Origin: Cordilura impudica
Lineage: Eukaryota > Arthropoda > Insecta > Diptera > Scathophagidae
NCBI GenBank assembly: GCA_963682025.1
Contig: OY821518.1
Span: 225,103,070 to 225,167,069 of the forward strand
Direction of reading: 5' to 3'
DNA length: 64,000 bases
Program-made: the position numbers and the translations under genes
The notes under the pieces: model-generated
Databases searched by the model: none
What the model was told of the DNA's origin: nothing
What the model saw: only the letters and a program-made list of their open reading frames with translations
Part shown: positions 34,486 through 46,190 of the stretch, piece after piece
Layout: every line of letters begins with the position of its first letter
Numbering within the stretch: the first letter of the stretch is position 1

Positions 34486-35894
34486 TCATGTGAGTCCGAT
34501 CACAAGGGAGATGTGTAAACATCTAATAATTAAAGAAAACATCAACATCATATTTTCCAGTGCATAAAAAATAAGTCGATTATGCTGTTTTCTGAAATTC
34601 ACTTGATGTTTTCTGAAATGCAATTGATGTTTTCTGAAATGCAATTGATGTTTTCTGAAATACAATTAATGTTTTCAGCAATTCAAATGATGCTTTTTGA
34701 AATTCAATTGATGTTTTCTGAAATTCTATTTATGTTTTATGAAATTCAAATGATGTTTTCTGAAATACAATTGATGTTTTCTGAAATACAATTGATGTTT
34801 TCTGAAATTCTATTGATGTTTTCTGAAATTCAATTGATGTTTTCTGAAACTCGAATGATGTTTTCTGAAATTATATTGATGTTTTCTGAAATTCTATTTA
34901 TGTTTTCTGAAATTCAAATGATGTTTTCTGAAACTCGAATGATGTTTTCTGAAATTATATTGATGTTTTCTGTAATTCTATTGATGTTTTCTGAAATTCA
35001 ATTGATGTTTTCTGAAACTCGAATGATGTTTTCTGAAATTATATTGATGTTTTCTGAAATTCTATTTATGTTTTCTGAAATTCAAATGATGTTTTCTGAA
35101 ACTCGAATGATGTTTTCTGAAATTATATTAATGTTTTCTGAAATTCTATTGATGTTTTCTGAAATTCAATTGATATTTTCTGAAACTCGAATGATGTTTT
35201 CTGAAATTATATTGATGTTTTCTGAAATTCTATTTATGTTTTCTGAAATTCAAATGATGTTTTCTGAAACTCGAATGACGTTTTCTGAAATTATATTGAT
35301 GTTTTCTGGAATTCTATTTATGTTTTCTGAAATTAAAATGATGTTTTCTGAAATACAATTGATGTTTTCTGAAATTCTATTGATGTTTTCTGAAATACAA
35401 TTGATATTTTCTGAAATTATATTGATGGTTTCTGAAATACGATTGATGTTTTCTGAAATTCTATTGTTGTTTTCTGAAATTCAATTGATGTTTTCTGAAA
35501 TTATATTGATGTTTTCTGAAATTCAAGTGATGTTTTCTGAAATTCTATTGATGTTTTCTGAAATTCAATTGATGTTTTCTGAAACTCCAATGATGTTTTC
35601 TGAAATTATACTGATGTTTTCTGAAATTCTATTTATGTTTTTTGAAATTCAATTGATGTTTTCTGAAATTATATCAATGGTTTCTGAAATACAATTGATG
35701 TTTTCTGAAATACAATTGATGTTTTTGAAAGACAATTGGAAAATGTTTAGAAAAGAACATATCATAATTTTTTCACAAATACAATCAGATAAAGTCACAC
35801 CGATTTACACTTCAGCTCACATCGATGTGTTACGCTGTTTTTGCGATTGTATTGTGAAATTTACCCCCCTGCGCGTATAGATGTTTACACATCA
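34486..35894 (-). mobile_element. Family A copy 3 (complete)
   Basis: On plus: TCATGTGAGTCCGATCACAA (a hairpin with 5-bp stem TGTGA/TCACA), then GATGTGTAAACATCTAATA. The 18-bp array spans 34582-35735, followed by a unique ~160-bp block and the mirrored end TAGATGTTTACACATCA. Read on minus, this is a 5' subterminal inverted repeat, body, 3' inverted repeat and terminal hairpin, as in Helentron-associated elements. The flanks are a poly-A run on the left and AAAATT on the right. The long open frame over the array is an artefact of the 18-bp period. Confidence 0.85.
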
Positions 35895-37194
35895 AAAATT
35901 ATGAAAATACGCCTTTTTCCGCCTTTAAAGGCTTACCCCCTCTTAAAGTTACGTATCTTGTGCCTAAAACACATGTTTGAATTTGGCCTGAAAACGCCAC
36001 ACGCTGACTTAGAATTTCTTATCCCTAGAATGGCTGTTGTTAGCTGCTGTGTTGTTAGGTGATATTAAATTTCTCTTTACACATTCAAAAATACAGGTGT
36101 TTATGAAAGTAATAAATCTGGTAACTTAATTTTCATATTTTTAATTTTTTAATTTTTTTTTAATTTTTCAAAATGCAACTGACTTATTTGGTATGTTTCT
36201 TTAAATAATCAATAAAATTAATTTTATTATAACAAAAAGTTGGAATTAAATTTACGATTTACGTCGCAATTTCCCTGAACGAATCAAGACATAATGCTAG
36301 GGATTACTGTTTAGTATCATTGTATGTAAAATATCACCAAGCTTGGACTTTGGTCCTGTGATTAGAAATGACGCATAACAATACCACCAAGAAAACTTAA
36401 TTGTGTTATTGTTTTTTCGCTTTGTACTATTAAAAGCAATGAGGGCATAACATAATTCACAGTGCGTTGAGGAGGAGGGAGGGTGTATATTTGAAGAAAC
36501 ACTTATGAAAGAATAAATAAAATAAAGGTTCTTAAGTAAGTAAAACCCACAACAGCAGTGGTGTGTAAAAGAACGAATGTATGTAAATATGTAAATATGT
36601 ATGTACGTATGAGAACATGTCAATGCGACAAAATAAAGTGATTAAGTAGTTAGTGATATCTCAAAACAAATTTGCTATTGTTTAATTTTTATTTATAACA
36701 AAAATTTTAAAGTACATATTGTGTATGTGGTTTTAAAAAATAGCGCTGAGTTCAAGCATACTATTAAAACAGTGTTCGGCAATCGGTGAAACTTTGCGTA
36801 GCTATAGGAATGTTTTAGTAAAAATGTAGCTTTTGTGCGTGGCGTAACGAATTAAATGGATATTCGAATATAATAAGAATTTTGAGATAATTAAGCAAAT
36901 CATTGATGTTAAGGTCTTTGACCAAAAATTTTTCTTTCTTTTAACTTTTCTGTAAAGCGGAATATATTTTTAAAATTTTCATATATCCAAACTATAATTC
37001 ATATTAAAATTTATCGAGAATAAACTAATACGAAAAGCGTTAAAGCTAATAAAACTTTTTTTTTTATTTGCAATCTGTTATTCAGTACAACAATAAGCAA
37101 ATTAGATAATTTTAAATTATTAACATATTATTGCACACCAATGCGTACAATAGCTCTTTTTATAAAAATTTTAATTTTTACAATATACAATAAT
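35895..37194. other. Gene-free stretch
   Basis: No gene is supported. GATTTACGTCGC and AGGGATTACTG at 36245-36310 resemble, in reverse, the possible pogo/Tigger-like end at 10218. The minus frame 36623-36297 is low-complexity and unconvincing. TATGTAAATATGTAAATATG at 36580 is a small tandem repeat. Confidence 0.4.
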
Positions 37195-37625
37195 ATATCT
37201 GTGGTCATAAGCAATAACCGCCTAACTCGAAAATCATGCTTTCGAGAAAAATAGCTTTTTATATAAATCTAGTGAGGCTTTATTACGACTTAGGTCAGAA
37301 TATTTGTATTAATATCTTTTAAAAAACAGTGTTAGAGAATTGGGGATTTCACGTAAATATAAAGCGTTTTTAGTACTATATGATAGCATACATAGCTCAA
37401 ATCGGCGATAATCATTCTTTCGAGAAAAATAACTGTTTATATAAATGTAATGGGGCTTTATTACGACTTAGGTCGGTATGTTTTCATTTATAACTTTTTA
37501 AATAAGAGTGTTAGAAAAATGGGGATTTCACGTAAATATAAAGCGTTTTTGTAGAATATGGTAGCATACATAACTCAAATCGTTCTTAAGTCTACTTAGG
37601 CGGTTATCGCTTGTGACCACAGATA
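37195..37625. mobile_element. 431-bp MITE with ~30-bp TIRs and an internal direct duplication
   Basis: Left TATCTGTGGTCATAAGCAAT through AACCGCCTAA; the reversed right end differs at two positions of 30. Inside, a unit of about 175-185 bp occurs twice (from CTTTCGAGAAAAATAGC at about 37241, and CTTTCGAGAAAAATAAC at about 37421), each containing TTATTACGACTTAGGTC and GGGGATTTCACGTAAATATA. The flanking TA on each side suggests a TA duplication. Non-coding. Confidence 0.8.
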
Positions 37626-37679
37626 TATACAATACAATAATCAACAATATTATGAACAATGTTTTTATTTCTAATAATT

Positions 37680-39478
37680 ATTAATTTATTCTCTGAACGG
37701 TAGATCCAATATATGTAATCTTTTCAACCTTCGTACATCTTCAGTTTCATCTAAAAGATTTATAGCTAATATCAAGATACCTAGTAGAGTTTTTTTTAAT
37801 TTCTTCTTTGACTGTTTCCATCTTGAGATCTCTGTGAATGGGTTTATTTGTCACATACCATGGAGCGTTGATGATAAAACGAAGCGTTTTAGACTGAAAA
37901 CGTTGCAGATTTTCTATATTGGAATTGCTTGCAGTTCCCCATAACTGAATTCCGTAAGTCCATAGTGGCTTAAGAACTGATTTGTATAGGATAAGTTTAT
38001 TGTTCAAGCTCAACTCAGATTTTGGGCCCAAAAGCCATATAATTTTTTTTTATTGTAATGTCAAGATGTTTTCGTTTTGACTTGATGTGTTCTTTCCAAG
38101 TTAGTCTTTTATCTAAATGCATCCCTAAGTACTTTACTGTATTAGCCTTGTATTAGCCATCTAATATAAGAGAAGGACAATCACCTCTTCTTAAAGTAAA
38201 AGTAACATGAGTAGACTTTGTTGTATTTATTCGTATTCTCCATTTTTGCAACCAGTTCTGAATCTTATCTAGTTCTATTTGGACCAGGTTTGAAGTATCT
38301 GAAGTTGAATCCATCGAACCCATTAGAGCAGTGTCATCAGCATAAATTGCAATAGTTATACCCTATACCACTATGTGGTTTGGGTATAATGACTTTGTGC
38401 TGCTCAACCAAAAATATTTGACCTACACCCATCTTTAATTATACCGATCGAATCAGAATCACCATCTGATTCGATTTAACGATGTCCGTCCGTCTGTGTG
38501 TCCATGTAAAGCTTTTAATCAAACTGCAGGTCGCAAATATGAATATATTTTGATGAAATTTGGTATTTGATCTTATGTCGGCCATGGGATAAACACTATT
38601 GAAATTGGTGAGAATCAGGCCATGTTCACACCTAGCCCACATACAAATGACCCCTATGAAATCAACATATATTGCTATAAGATCCAAATTATCATACAAA
38701 TCTTAGTCAAATTGGGTTTGTATGTATATATTACATCCATTAATCAGTAGTCCAAAAATGATCCCTATTGGACAACTCTTAGTCATAGGCCCCATATAGA
38801 GCTGCTTCCCGTTCTTCACTTAAATATATCAAAAAACAAAAATATTGCACTGATTCTTCTCAAATTTTGCTTGCATATATTTTTGCAAAATACAAGAGAC
38901 TTTATCAAACATGGTCAGGATCGGTCCATTTTTGGACCTAGTCCCCATATAGATATAGCATCCGATATGAACTTTTTCATATCTGCAGCCGAAAAAATTA
39001 ATAAAAATCCCACTCGAATTTGGTTTATGCTTATTTACTATATCCAGTTAGTTGGGCCTGAGAGATAGGGTCTCTAAACGCATGGTATAGGGTATCGTAT
39101 AGTCGGTCTAGACCGACTATAATTTTTTTACTTGTTACATTATCAGTAAGTGGTATATCAGATGTAAACATAGTATACAAAATTGGTCCAAGGACACTAC
39201 CTTGTGGTACTCCTGCTCGTATTTGTCAAATGTCCGAAAGTTCTTGATTTACATTAACGTAAAAGGAACGTTGTTGCAAATATGATTTTAAAACTAAATA
39301 AAGAAGTGCTGGTAATATCTTAACTTAAACAAAATACCCGGGTGCCATACTCGGTCAAATGCTTGCTGTCCATCTAGAAACAGTGCTGAGCAATATTTTT
39401 TGTTTTCTAAAGTATCAGTTATAACTTTAATAATACGACGGCATTGCTCTGGAGTGCCATATGGAATTATATATAAGA
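37680..39478 (-). mobile_element. Jockey-clade LINE, 5'-truncated, split by family D
   Basis: Reading leftward from 39478: YGTPEQCRRIIKVITDTLEN, then CSALFLDGQQAFDRVWHPG (RT motif with catalytic Asp). Family D intervenes. AIYADDTALMGS then has its YADD at 38333-38344, followed by a decayed thumb region. The C-terminus is SVLKPLWTYGIQLWGTASNS, LQRFQSKTLRFIINAPWYV and THKPIHRDL-like text (38031-37747). Text such as YGIQLWGTAS and APWYVTN is characteristic of Jockey-clade proteins. The fragment lacks the endonuclease. Several stops show that it is inactive. Confidence 0.8.
38357..39135 (+). mobile_element. Family D copy (full length) inside the Jockey RT
   Basis: Starts TATACCCTATACCACTATGT after GCAATAGT and ends TTTTTTTACTTGT before TACATTATCAG. 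Removing it restores a continuous Jockey frame across the junction (target GCAATAGT^TACATT), a direct demonstration of T^T insertion with no duplication, three codons upstream of the YADD box. Confidence 0.9.
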
Positions 39479-39996
39479 GTTAGGAAGACAGGGCACGTTC
39501 GTAAATGCTGAAAGTAAAACGTTCAAAAAAGCATCACTTGACAGCACTGATTTCCGTCAAAACAGATTGACGGATGACGTTTGATTCTGTGGCCAACTTT
39601 TTGTAGGGCCATGTTGAATATTGTTGAAAATATTTAATAATTTCAGCAAGTAAATCGATTTTGTTACTCATTTTTGATTAAACTAACAACAAATGAACAG
39701 AGTTGTCATTAAACGTAATAACTGAAAAATTTCTCAAAGATAACTTGATCAAAAAAAAAAAAAAATCAAAAATTGCTAGCGAAAAATTATGAGGAGAAAC
39801 ATGTGTTAAGATTTTTTCTATCTCACTACTTATGTCATTCTTGGATCCGGATATTGTGAAAATTTCGCTTATAACAAATTTCTTTAACAAAGGCTTGTCA
39901 TGGGATAGAAATTGTCTTTTATGGATCCTGTGAAGTAAATTTTAACATAATAAATCACTTCTTTACTTTATTTTTATGCGTACTCCATGGTACTTT
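39479..39996. other. Unassigned stretch with one small minus-strand frame
   Basis: An ATG frame on the minus strand (39672 down to about 39537, 45 codons) starts MSNKIDLLAEIIKYFQQYS and includes WPYKKLA. I do not recognise it. No other feature is seen; a poly-A run lies at 39751-39764. Confidence 0.3.
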
Positions 39997-40170
39997 TATA
40001 CCCTCCTCTCCACCAATGTGGAGAGGGTATATATCAGTTTGTCATTCTGTTTGTAACGCATAGAACAATTAATTTGCGACCCCATAAAGGCTATATATTC
40101 TTGATTCTTATAACAACTTGAGTTGATATACCGATTTCCGTTTGTCTGCCTGTCTCATTCATTGTCTCAT

Positions 40171-40178
40171 TCACAAAA
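40171..40178 (+). repeat. Left 8-bp target duplication of FB1
   Basis: TCACAAAA, matched by TCACAAAG at 41045-41052 (7 of 8). The uninterrupted paralogue near 44262 has a single TCACAATG. Confidence 0.75.
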
Positions 40179-41044
40179 CAAGGTTCAGAAAATACACACA
40201 TGAAACACACAATGTTCTGTTCAAAAGCAGCCAACACATATCTTTATTTTCATATCAATTATGTGCGTTTCTAAATTTTCTACGGTGCCCAACACAACCA
40301 TGACTGTATTCGTTTTAATATTTCGTTATTTACACGAACATTTTTGTATCACGTACTTTTTGTTTCAATCCCACATAAAGCACACATTTTTGAGTGTTGC
40401 TTTATTTGAAGTTCATGTTCTGGTACGTGTACTGAAAAAAAAAAAAACAGAACATGTACAATAAACAGGTTCGAGTTCAGTTATATTTTAAGTCGTGTTG
40501 TGGCTCGTGTAGTAAGAAAAAACAGAACATGTTCAATAAATAGGTTCGAGTTCAGTTATATTTTAAACACGACTTAAAATATAACTGAACTCGAACATGT
40601 TTATTGTACATGTTCTGTTTTTTCTTAAACACGACTTAAAATATAACTGAACTCGAACATGTTTATTGTACACGTTCTGTTTTTTCTTACTACACGAGCC
40701 ACAACACGACTTAAAATATAACTGAACTCGAACCTGTTTATTGTACATGTTTTGTTTTTTTTTTCCGTACACGTACCAGAACATGAACTTCAAATAAAGC
40801 AACACTCAAAAATGTGTGCTTTATGTGGGATTGAAACAAAAAGTACGTGATACAAAAATGTTCGTGTAAATAACGAAATATTAAAACGAACACAGTCATG
40901 GTTGTGTTGGGCACCGAAGAAAATTTAAAAACAAACATAATTGATATGAAAATAAAAATATGTGTGTGTTGGTCTAAGTTATGTTTGTTTACATATACAT
41001 ATGTACGAGTTTTTTATTCAGTGTGTGTTTTTTTCTGAACTCTG
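40179..41044. mobile_element. Foldback hAT-like element FB1 (866 bp)
   Basis: Almost the whole element is one inverted repeat: the left arm begins CAAGGTTCAGAAAATACACA, and the reversed right arm CAGAGTTCAGAAAAAAACAC. The arms meet near 40563. Inside each arm is a 75-bp tandem unit containing AACA(T/G)GTTCGAGTTCAGTTA-like text. The CA(A/G)(A/G)G-type termini and 8-bp duplications match the hAT superfamily. No transposase. Translated frames in the 75-bp repeats are artefacts. Confidence 0.8.
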
Positions 41045-41052
41045 TCACAAAG
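41045..41052 (+). repeat. Right 8-bp target duplication of FB1
   Basis: TCACAAAG, partner of 40171-40178. Confidence 0.75.
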
Positions 41053-41223
41053 TAAACAATTTACTTGGATAAACTAAAGAATTTTATTTATCATTACTTC
41101 CAGAAGGTTGGCATTTAAAATGTGCTAAATCGGGCAACATTATGCCAATATGTGAACTAAAATATTTTTTTTTTTTTGTGGTAATTCTTTATTTTCAAAA
41201 AATTCATTTTAATTTAAAGAATA

Positions 41224-41560
41224 CTAGAGGACCCCTGCTGCTCCGCAGCATTATATTATATTATATTAATTTTTATAATATAATACCAAAATTTGCCAAG
41301 AGAAGTTAACGTACAGTAATGGGTAAATATGCCAAGAGAAGTTAACGTACAGTAAAAGTAAAGTTGATTGTCCACGCATAACTTTCCTCAAACCCAACGA
41401 ATTAGCCAAGAGAAGTTAAGTTGATTCTCCACGCATAACTTTCCTCAAACCCAACGAAGGAGCTTGACCCACTGAGTGTTCTTAGACCTATGTCAACAGC
41501 CTACGTTAATTAGAACTCTAGTTATAGAGGTTTGAGAGAAGAAAAATATTGAAAAAAGTC
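41224..41560 (-). mobile_element. Second Helitron family, 3' end with family J text
   Basis: Read on the minus strand, the element ends TGCTGC-GGA-GCAGCA (perfect 6-bp stem), GGGGTCCT and CTAG, followed by T (41223). These are the canonical Helitron 3' features. Upstream on that strand are repeats of TTCGTTGGGTTTGAGGAAAG and GTACGTTAACTTCTCTTGGC (two and three times). The 5' end is not identified. It shares text with 20632-21395. Confidence 0.6.
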
Positions 41561-41649
41561 TTGAATGCAAAGCTTATTCACAAATTCTTTTAATATAAAA
41601 GATTACATGCGTCTTTGACTTTGTCGTTAGCTGCAAAAATCGGATTTAA

Positions 41650-42140
41650 TGAGTATAATTATACATATATACGATGTTTAATAATGTTTTTTTTTTTTAA
41701 TTTAATATATTCATTTACCAAAAAATTTCGATATCTCCATCTAATTTTTATACAACCAAATTGTTGCAGCCTGAAGCAATTTAAAATGGGACGGACATCT
41801 GCATATAAAGTGTTATTAAGTTGTTTCAATTTCTCTTGTATTGCACAACGAGCATTCTTGACTGTTTCTGATTGAAAATCGTGTACCATTCAATTTTATT
41901 AACTCACAGCGTGCTTTGAATATCCACATTATATATCTTTGATCAGTCATATTCATAAAACAGTATTGTACTCTTGTAAAATTAAGGGTCTTATAAAACG
42001 TTTGAGTTTGAGAAGCTCTTCTTAAACATTCATCGTAGTTGTTAATTTTGAAATTATTAAAAAAAAAATAATGTTTTTGATTCCATTGTTGTGATGTTAC
42101 ACCTGATTGCCATGATATGTCCAAGCGATTTCCCAATTGG
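41650..42140 (-). pseudogene. C-terminal fragment of an unclassified LINE-like protein
   Basis: From 42136 leftward: NNYDECLRRASQTQTFYKTL, YCFMNMTDQRYIMWIFKARC and NSQECSLCNTREIETT. After a frameshift near 41880 comes a further segment ending RWRYRNFLVNEYIKLKKK. The 'CSLC----E---H' zinc-knuckle-like C-terminus after 'IMWIFKARCELIKLNG' resembles ends of insect non-LTR retrotransposon ORF2 proteins I recall. No RT or endonuclease is present here. Family assignment is tentative. Confidence 0.45.
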
Positions 42141-42334
42141 TTTAAATTCTACACCCAAAATAGGTTCTTTTCTAGAATCTTAACGCCAAGTTTATGTAGA
42201 AGTGGCGACGCGACGATGCTAATTTAAAAAGTGTCCAATTTAGGTACCTTAATTTAAATTAAGGGTGTATATATGGCAGTCTTCCAGACAAGATTCTAAC
42301 ATTAATTTGTAGTTTGGTGTTGAATTTGGCTATT

Positions 42335-43122
42335 TATACCCTACACCACCATGTGGTTCGGGTATAATGACTTTGTGCTGCTGTTTGTAACTACCAAAAA
42401 TATTTGACCTAGACCCATCTTTTATTATACCGATCAGCTCAGAATCACTTTCTGAGTCGTTTTAGCGATGTCCGTCCGTCCGTCCATTTGTGTGTCCATG
42501 TAAATCTTGTAATTAAAGTACAGGTCGCAAATATGAATATATTTTGATGAAATTTGGTATAAAAGTTTTATCGGCCATAGAATGAACGCGATTGAAATTG
42601 GTGAAAATCGGTAAAAGTTCAGACCTAGTCCCCATACAAATGAACCCTATGAAATCAACATAAATTGGCATAAGATCCAAATTATCATATAGATCTCAGT
42701 CAAATTGGGTTTGTATTTATTTATTATATCCACTTATCAGTAGTCCAAAAATAATCCCTTTAGGACAATTCTTAGTCATAGGCCCCACATAGATCAGCTT
42801 CCTGATATTCACTTACATCTATCAAACAACAAAAATATTGCACAGATTTTTCTCAAATTTGGTTTGTATATATTTTTTCAAAAGATAAGTGACTTCATCA
42901 AATATGGTCAGGATCGATCCATTTTTCGACCTAGTCCCCATATGAATATAGCACCCGATATGAAATTTCTTAATATCTGCACCCAAAAAAATTAATAACA
43001 GTGGCAGTCAAATTTGTTTTATGCTTATTTTCTATATCCAATCAGTTGGACCGAAGAGATAGGGTCTCTAGACCATGGTATAGAATATCGTATAGTCGGT
43101 CTAGACCTATATTCTTACTTGT
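42335..43122 (+). mobile_element. Family D copy (full length, diverged)
   Basis: Starts TATACCCTACACCACCATGT, contains CAGCTCAGAATCACTTTCTG and GTCCGTCCGTCCATTTGTG, and ends with a partly lost hairpin AGTCGGTCTAGACCTAT and TTCTTACTTGT. Confidence 0.85.
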
Positions 43123-43189
43123 TTCTTTTCATTAAGTTTTCAATGAAACAAATTCTAAAAATACAGTGAGTTTGTTGTTATAATTGTAA

Positions 43190-43545
43190 CTAGCAGATTC
43201 CAGCGCTCGAAATTCGAGTGCAATTTCTATTTTTCAACTTAGCCAATTCACAAACCAACACTTTTTTGGTTAATTATTTTTGTGAATGAAGACAACAAAC
43301 TCATTAACACTAACAAATTTAATAACACACACATAGTGTAGTTATAATATTATGCATGTGTTAATAGCAACTTTAAATGCAATTTACTTAAACCAAAATA
43401 AAGAAAAAATTTAAAAATTTGTAAATCTGGAAAATAGCTAAAAAGAAATACCTTTCAAATAATATGCGGTTGGGTAAAATCGGGATAAAATAGTTGAACA
43501 AAACATCGGTCACAAGAAATTGCCTAGACTATTAATATTATAGAT
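43190..43545 (-). mobile_element. Helitron C, complete copy
   Basis: Reversed: CTAGCAGATTCCAGCGCTC with hairpin CTCGAAATTCGAG at the left, and TATTAATATTATAGA followed by T at the right. Flanks give A^T insertion on the sense strand. Confidence 0.85.
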
Positions 43546-44094
43546 AAGTTCAGATATTTACGTAAAAGTAAAACCCAGGTGTAAGATATTTTAATTAAAA
43601 GTTTAAGTTTTCAATACAAATTATTCATTTCTTTCCCCAATATATTCTATTTGAATATCTTTTATACTTTTTCCAATATCAATATTTAATATTTTTGTGT
43701 TACCCTTTTACTTAAATTTATTTTTCTTTTACTTCATTTCTCATTGTTCCCAATATTATTTTGGACACTTTCAATTTCTTTTTGATATTGTTTGATTTCA
43801 AATAGAACTTTTTCATAACAGCTAAATATTTACATACATATTTGGTAGTACTTTAAAATCACATCCAAAAAAGTTCTTCATATGGAAGCAATGAAAATAT
43901 AATTCAATTCGAATGATTTCACTTTCTGTTCGCAATTTAGTTATAAGTAATTTATTTATGAAAGATTGTCGTAACCCCAGAGTAGCATTAAATCAGATTT
44001 ATTTCCGATAAAAAAATGTTTTAGAATGTAATTTTTCTTATAACCAATCTTCAATATGTTTATATTAAGAATTTTTGAAAATCCTTCAAACTAA
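43546..44094. other. Gene-free AT-rich stretch
   Basis: Nothing recognised. It is rich in TTTC/TTTA with no repeat shared elsewhere that I could see. Confidence 0.4.
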
Positions 44095-44555
44095 GGTTTT
44101 TTTTATATATAACCTCCACACCATTATGCAAAGGGTAACGCATGTAACGCATCGGAAATTGAATTTGCGACCCTATAAAGTGTATATTTTTGATCTTTAT
44201 AAAAACTGGAATCGGTATAGCGATATCTGTCCGTCCGTCTGTCTGTTGAAATCATGCTCACTCACAATGTAAATAAATTACCTGGATTAAATTGGGATTA
44301 GGTTATTTGTCATTACTTCGAGCAGGTTGTTATTTAAAATGGGGTAAATCGTGCAAGATTCTGCCAAGATATGACATAAAATATGCACACACCTCTAAAA
44401 AATACCACAAATTCAGTGTGTTTGTTATAATAATTTTGTACTAAGTTTATCAAATTGTTAACTTTCTCAAATATATTGTTTACATTTGTTAGAAATAGTA
44501 AACTAAAACCCAGATGGAGGTATAGTTGAATTTAACTCTCTTACTTGTTTTTTTT
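44095..44555 (+). mobile_element. Family F element (uninterrupted paralogue)
   Basis: Contains CCTCCACACCATTATGC, GTAACGCATCGGAAATTG, GCGACCCTATAAAGTG and GTCCGTCCGTCTGTCTG, then CTCACTCACAATGTAAATAA and an ACTTGT end near 44550. Serves as an empty-site comparison for FB1. Confidence 0.65.
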
Positions 44556-44689
44556 TATATTTACTTAGATCTGGTACTAATCCATGTTTTAAATGCTAAA
44601 ATTAGAAAATTTTTAAAGCATCAACTCTAAAATTTCATATTGATTGTATCAATAAATTTTATATTAAGCTCTGAATTAAGATTCAACCA

Positions 44690-46190
44690 ATTAATTATTT
44701 GACCATATTTTATTGAATTGACTGAATTCAATATTTTCTAATTCTCGAAAATATCGTAGTTAACTTTGTCATGAAATTGAGGTCATGAAATTTGATGGCA
44801 TTTTTTTCAACTTTGAGAAATTAAATGAAGCCAAATTTTTTTTTTGTCTCTATACTTATAAGTACTCAGATATGAAGAATTGTTTTATTACCACGTTGCT
44901 AACCTATTGCGCATTGAAACCGAAAATGAGAAATTTTTTTTATAAAATTTTGAAAACTCCTTTTTCTAGTTTTAAAAAATTTTCTTAAACAAAATTTTAA
45001 AAAATGGATCTGGCACTTTAGGGTTTTCTTAAATACATGTTAGAGATTAACACTGTTAATTTTTTTTGTAAATCCCTTAGTCAGAATTTTTTGACAATGA
45101 TTTTATTTTTGCGGCTTTCGAGAAAAATGAGTTTTTTGTGATATTCAGTAAATGTACTCTTTCTAAATATTTATTTTGTATCAAAAATTTATCAGTTTTC
45201 TACTTTTAAATGTTATATTTTATTTTAATAGCCTAGGGTTTCGAAAAAAATTATATGACCCCATTATCCCTTTTGGACTTGGGGTCACATATGACCCCAG
45301 GCTAATAAAAGACAATTTATTAAAAAAAAACTCAGATATTTTTTAAGTGCAATCGAATTTTTAGATGTGACGCTTAAAATATACTAAACAAATGTACAAG
45401 GCTTACATGCTAAAAATTTGGAATAAATCGAACAACGTTAACCCATTCCTTGCCGAGGCCAAACTTTGAATTTTGGCATATTTAAAAAAATGAACTTTTC
45501 TAGTAAACTACATGAAACCGTTACTAAGGGTTGGGAATAAAATTGTGCTATATTTTATGAAAACTTACCCTTATATGCTTACAGGGTTAAAATGATCCAG
45601 AATTCAGCAGTATTTGCAAAATATTTGAATTTTTTGACTTAATCGTCCTATACTAGCTTGGGGTCATTTGTGGCGCAAAGTCCAAATGGGTTAAGGGCGT
45701 CAAATTATAAAATCATCATAATCATCAAATCATAAAAATAGGTAAAATATAATTAGAAACTGATAAATTTTTAATACAAAATATTGAGAATGAGTACATT
45801 TACTGAATATTTCACGAAATACTTTTTTCTCGAAATCCACAAAAAAAAATTCCTTGTAAAAAAAATTTTGGAAGAGCAATTTACTTAAAAATTCACACAA
45901 TTAATCCTTAACATATATTTAACAAAACTTTAAAGTGCTATATCCATTTTTTGAAATTATGTTTAAGAAAATTTTTTAAAACTTAAAAATGGAGTTTTCA
46001 AAATTTTATAAAAAAAAAATTTTCCATCTTTGGTCTCATTGCATTTCACAATAGTTTAAAAACGTGGTAAGAAAACAATACTTCATGTCTGTGTGCTCCT
46101 AGATATAGTGACCAAAAAGAAATGATGGCTTTAATTAATTTTTTAAAGTTGAAAAAATTTCTGTCAAATTTCACGGCAGAAATGTGGTCT
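44690..46190. repeat. Large imperfect inverted repeat (~1.5 kb foldback)
   Basis: The left arm (about 44790-45300) and right arm (about 45650-46170) are complementary. For example AAAATTTTGAAAACTCC at about 44947 pairs with GGAGTTTTCAAAATTTTATA at 45992, AAGAATTGTTTTATTACCAC pairs with GTGGTAAGAAAACAATAC, and CTTTTGGACTTGGGGTCA pairs with GGGGTCATTTGTGGCGCAAAG-TCC. The loop is about 45330-45640. It is non-coding and probably an old foldback element. Termini and target duplication were not found. Confidence 0.7.

Larger units (their letters stand above)
39997..41160 (+). mobile_element. Family F element (relative of D) split by foldback FB1
   Basis: Starts TATACCCTCCTCTCCACCAA with the palindrome CTCTCCACC-AAT-GTGGAGAG and continues TGTAACGCATAGAACAATT and GCGACCCCATAAAGGC. 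After FB1 it resumes with GTAAACAATTTACTTGGATA. The paralogous copy at 44095-44555 runs continuously through the site. Confidence 0.65.

Noticed and set aside
34582..35880. 432-codon frame that continues past the array into unique sequence
   Set aside because: The extension into the unique block is frame chance. Copies 1 and 4 stop just after the array at TGTTTAG.
36297..36623. 108-codon minus-strand frame
   Set aside because: Low-complexity start (YIHIYIFTYI from a TATG repeat) and no conserved motif.
38357..39135. TA target duplication for family D (Tc1/mariner MITE interpretation)
   Set aside because: Possible at this site alone, but the paralogous site at 57395-57412 versus 59421-60164 fits T^T without duplication exactly, while TA would require a different T count.
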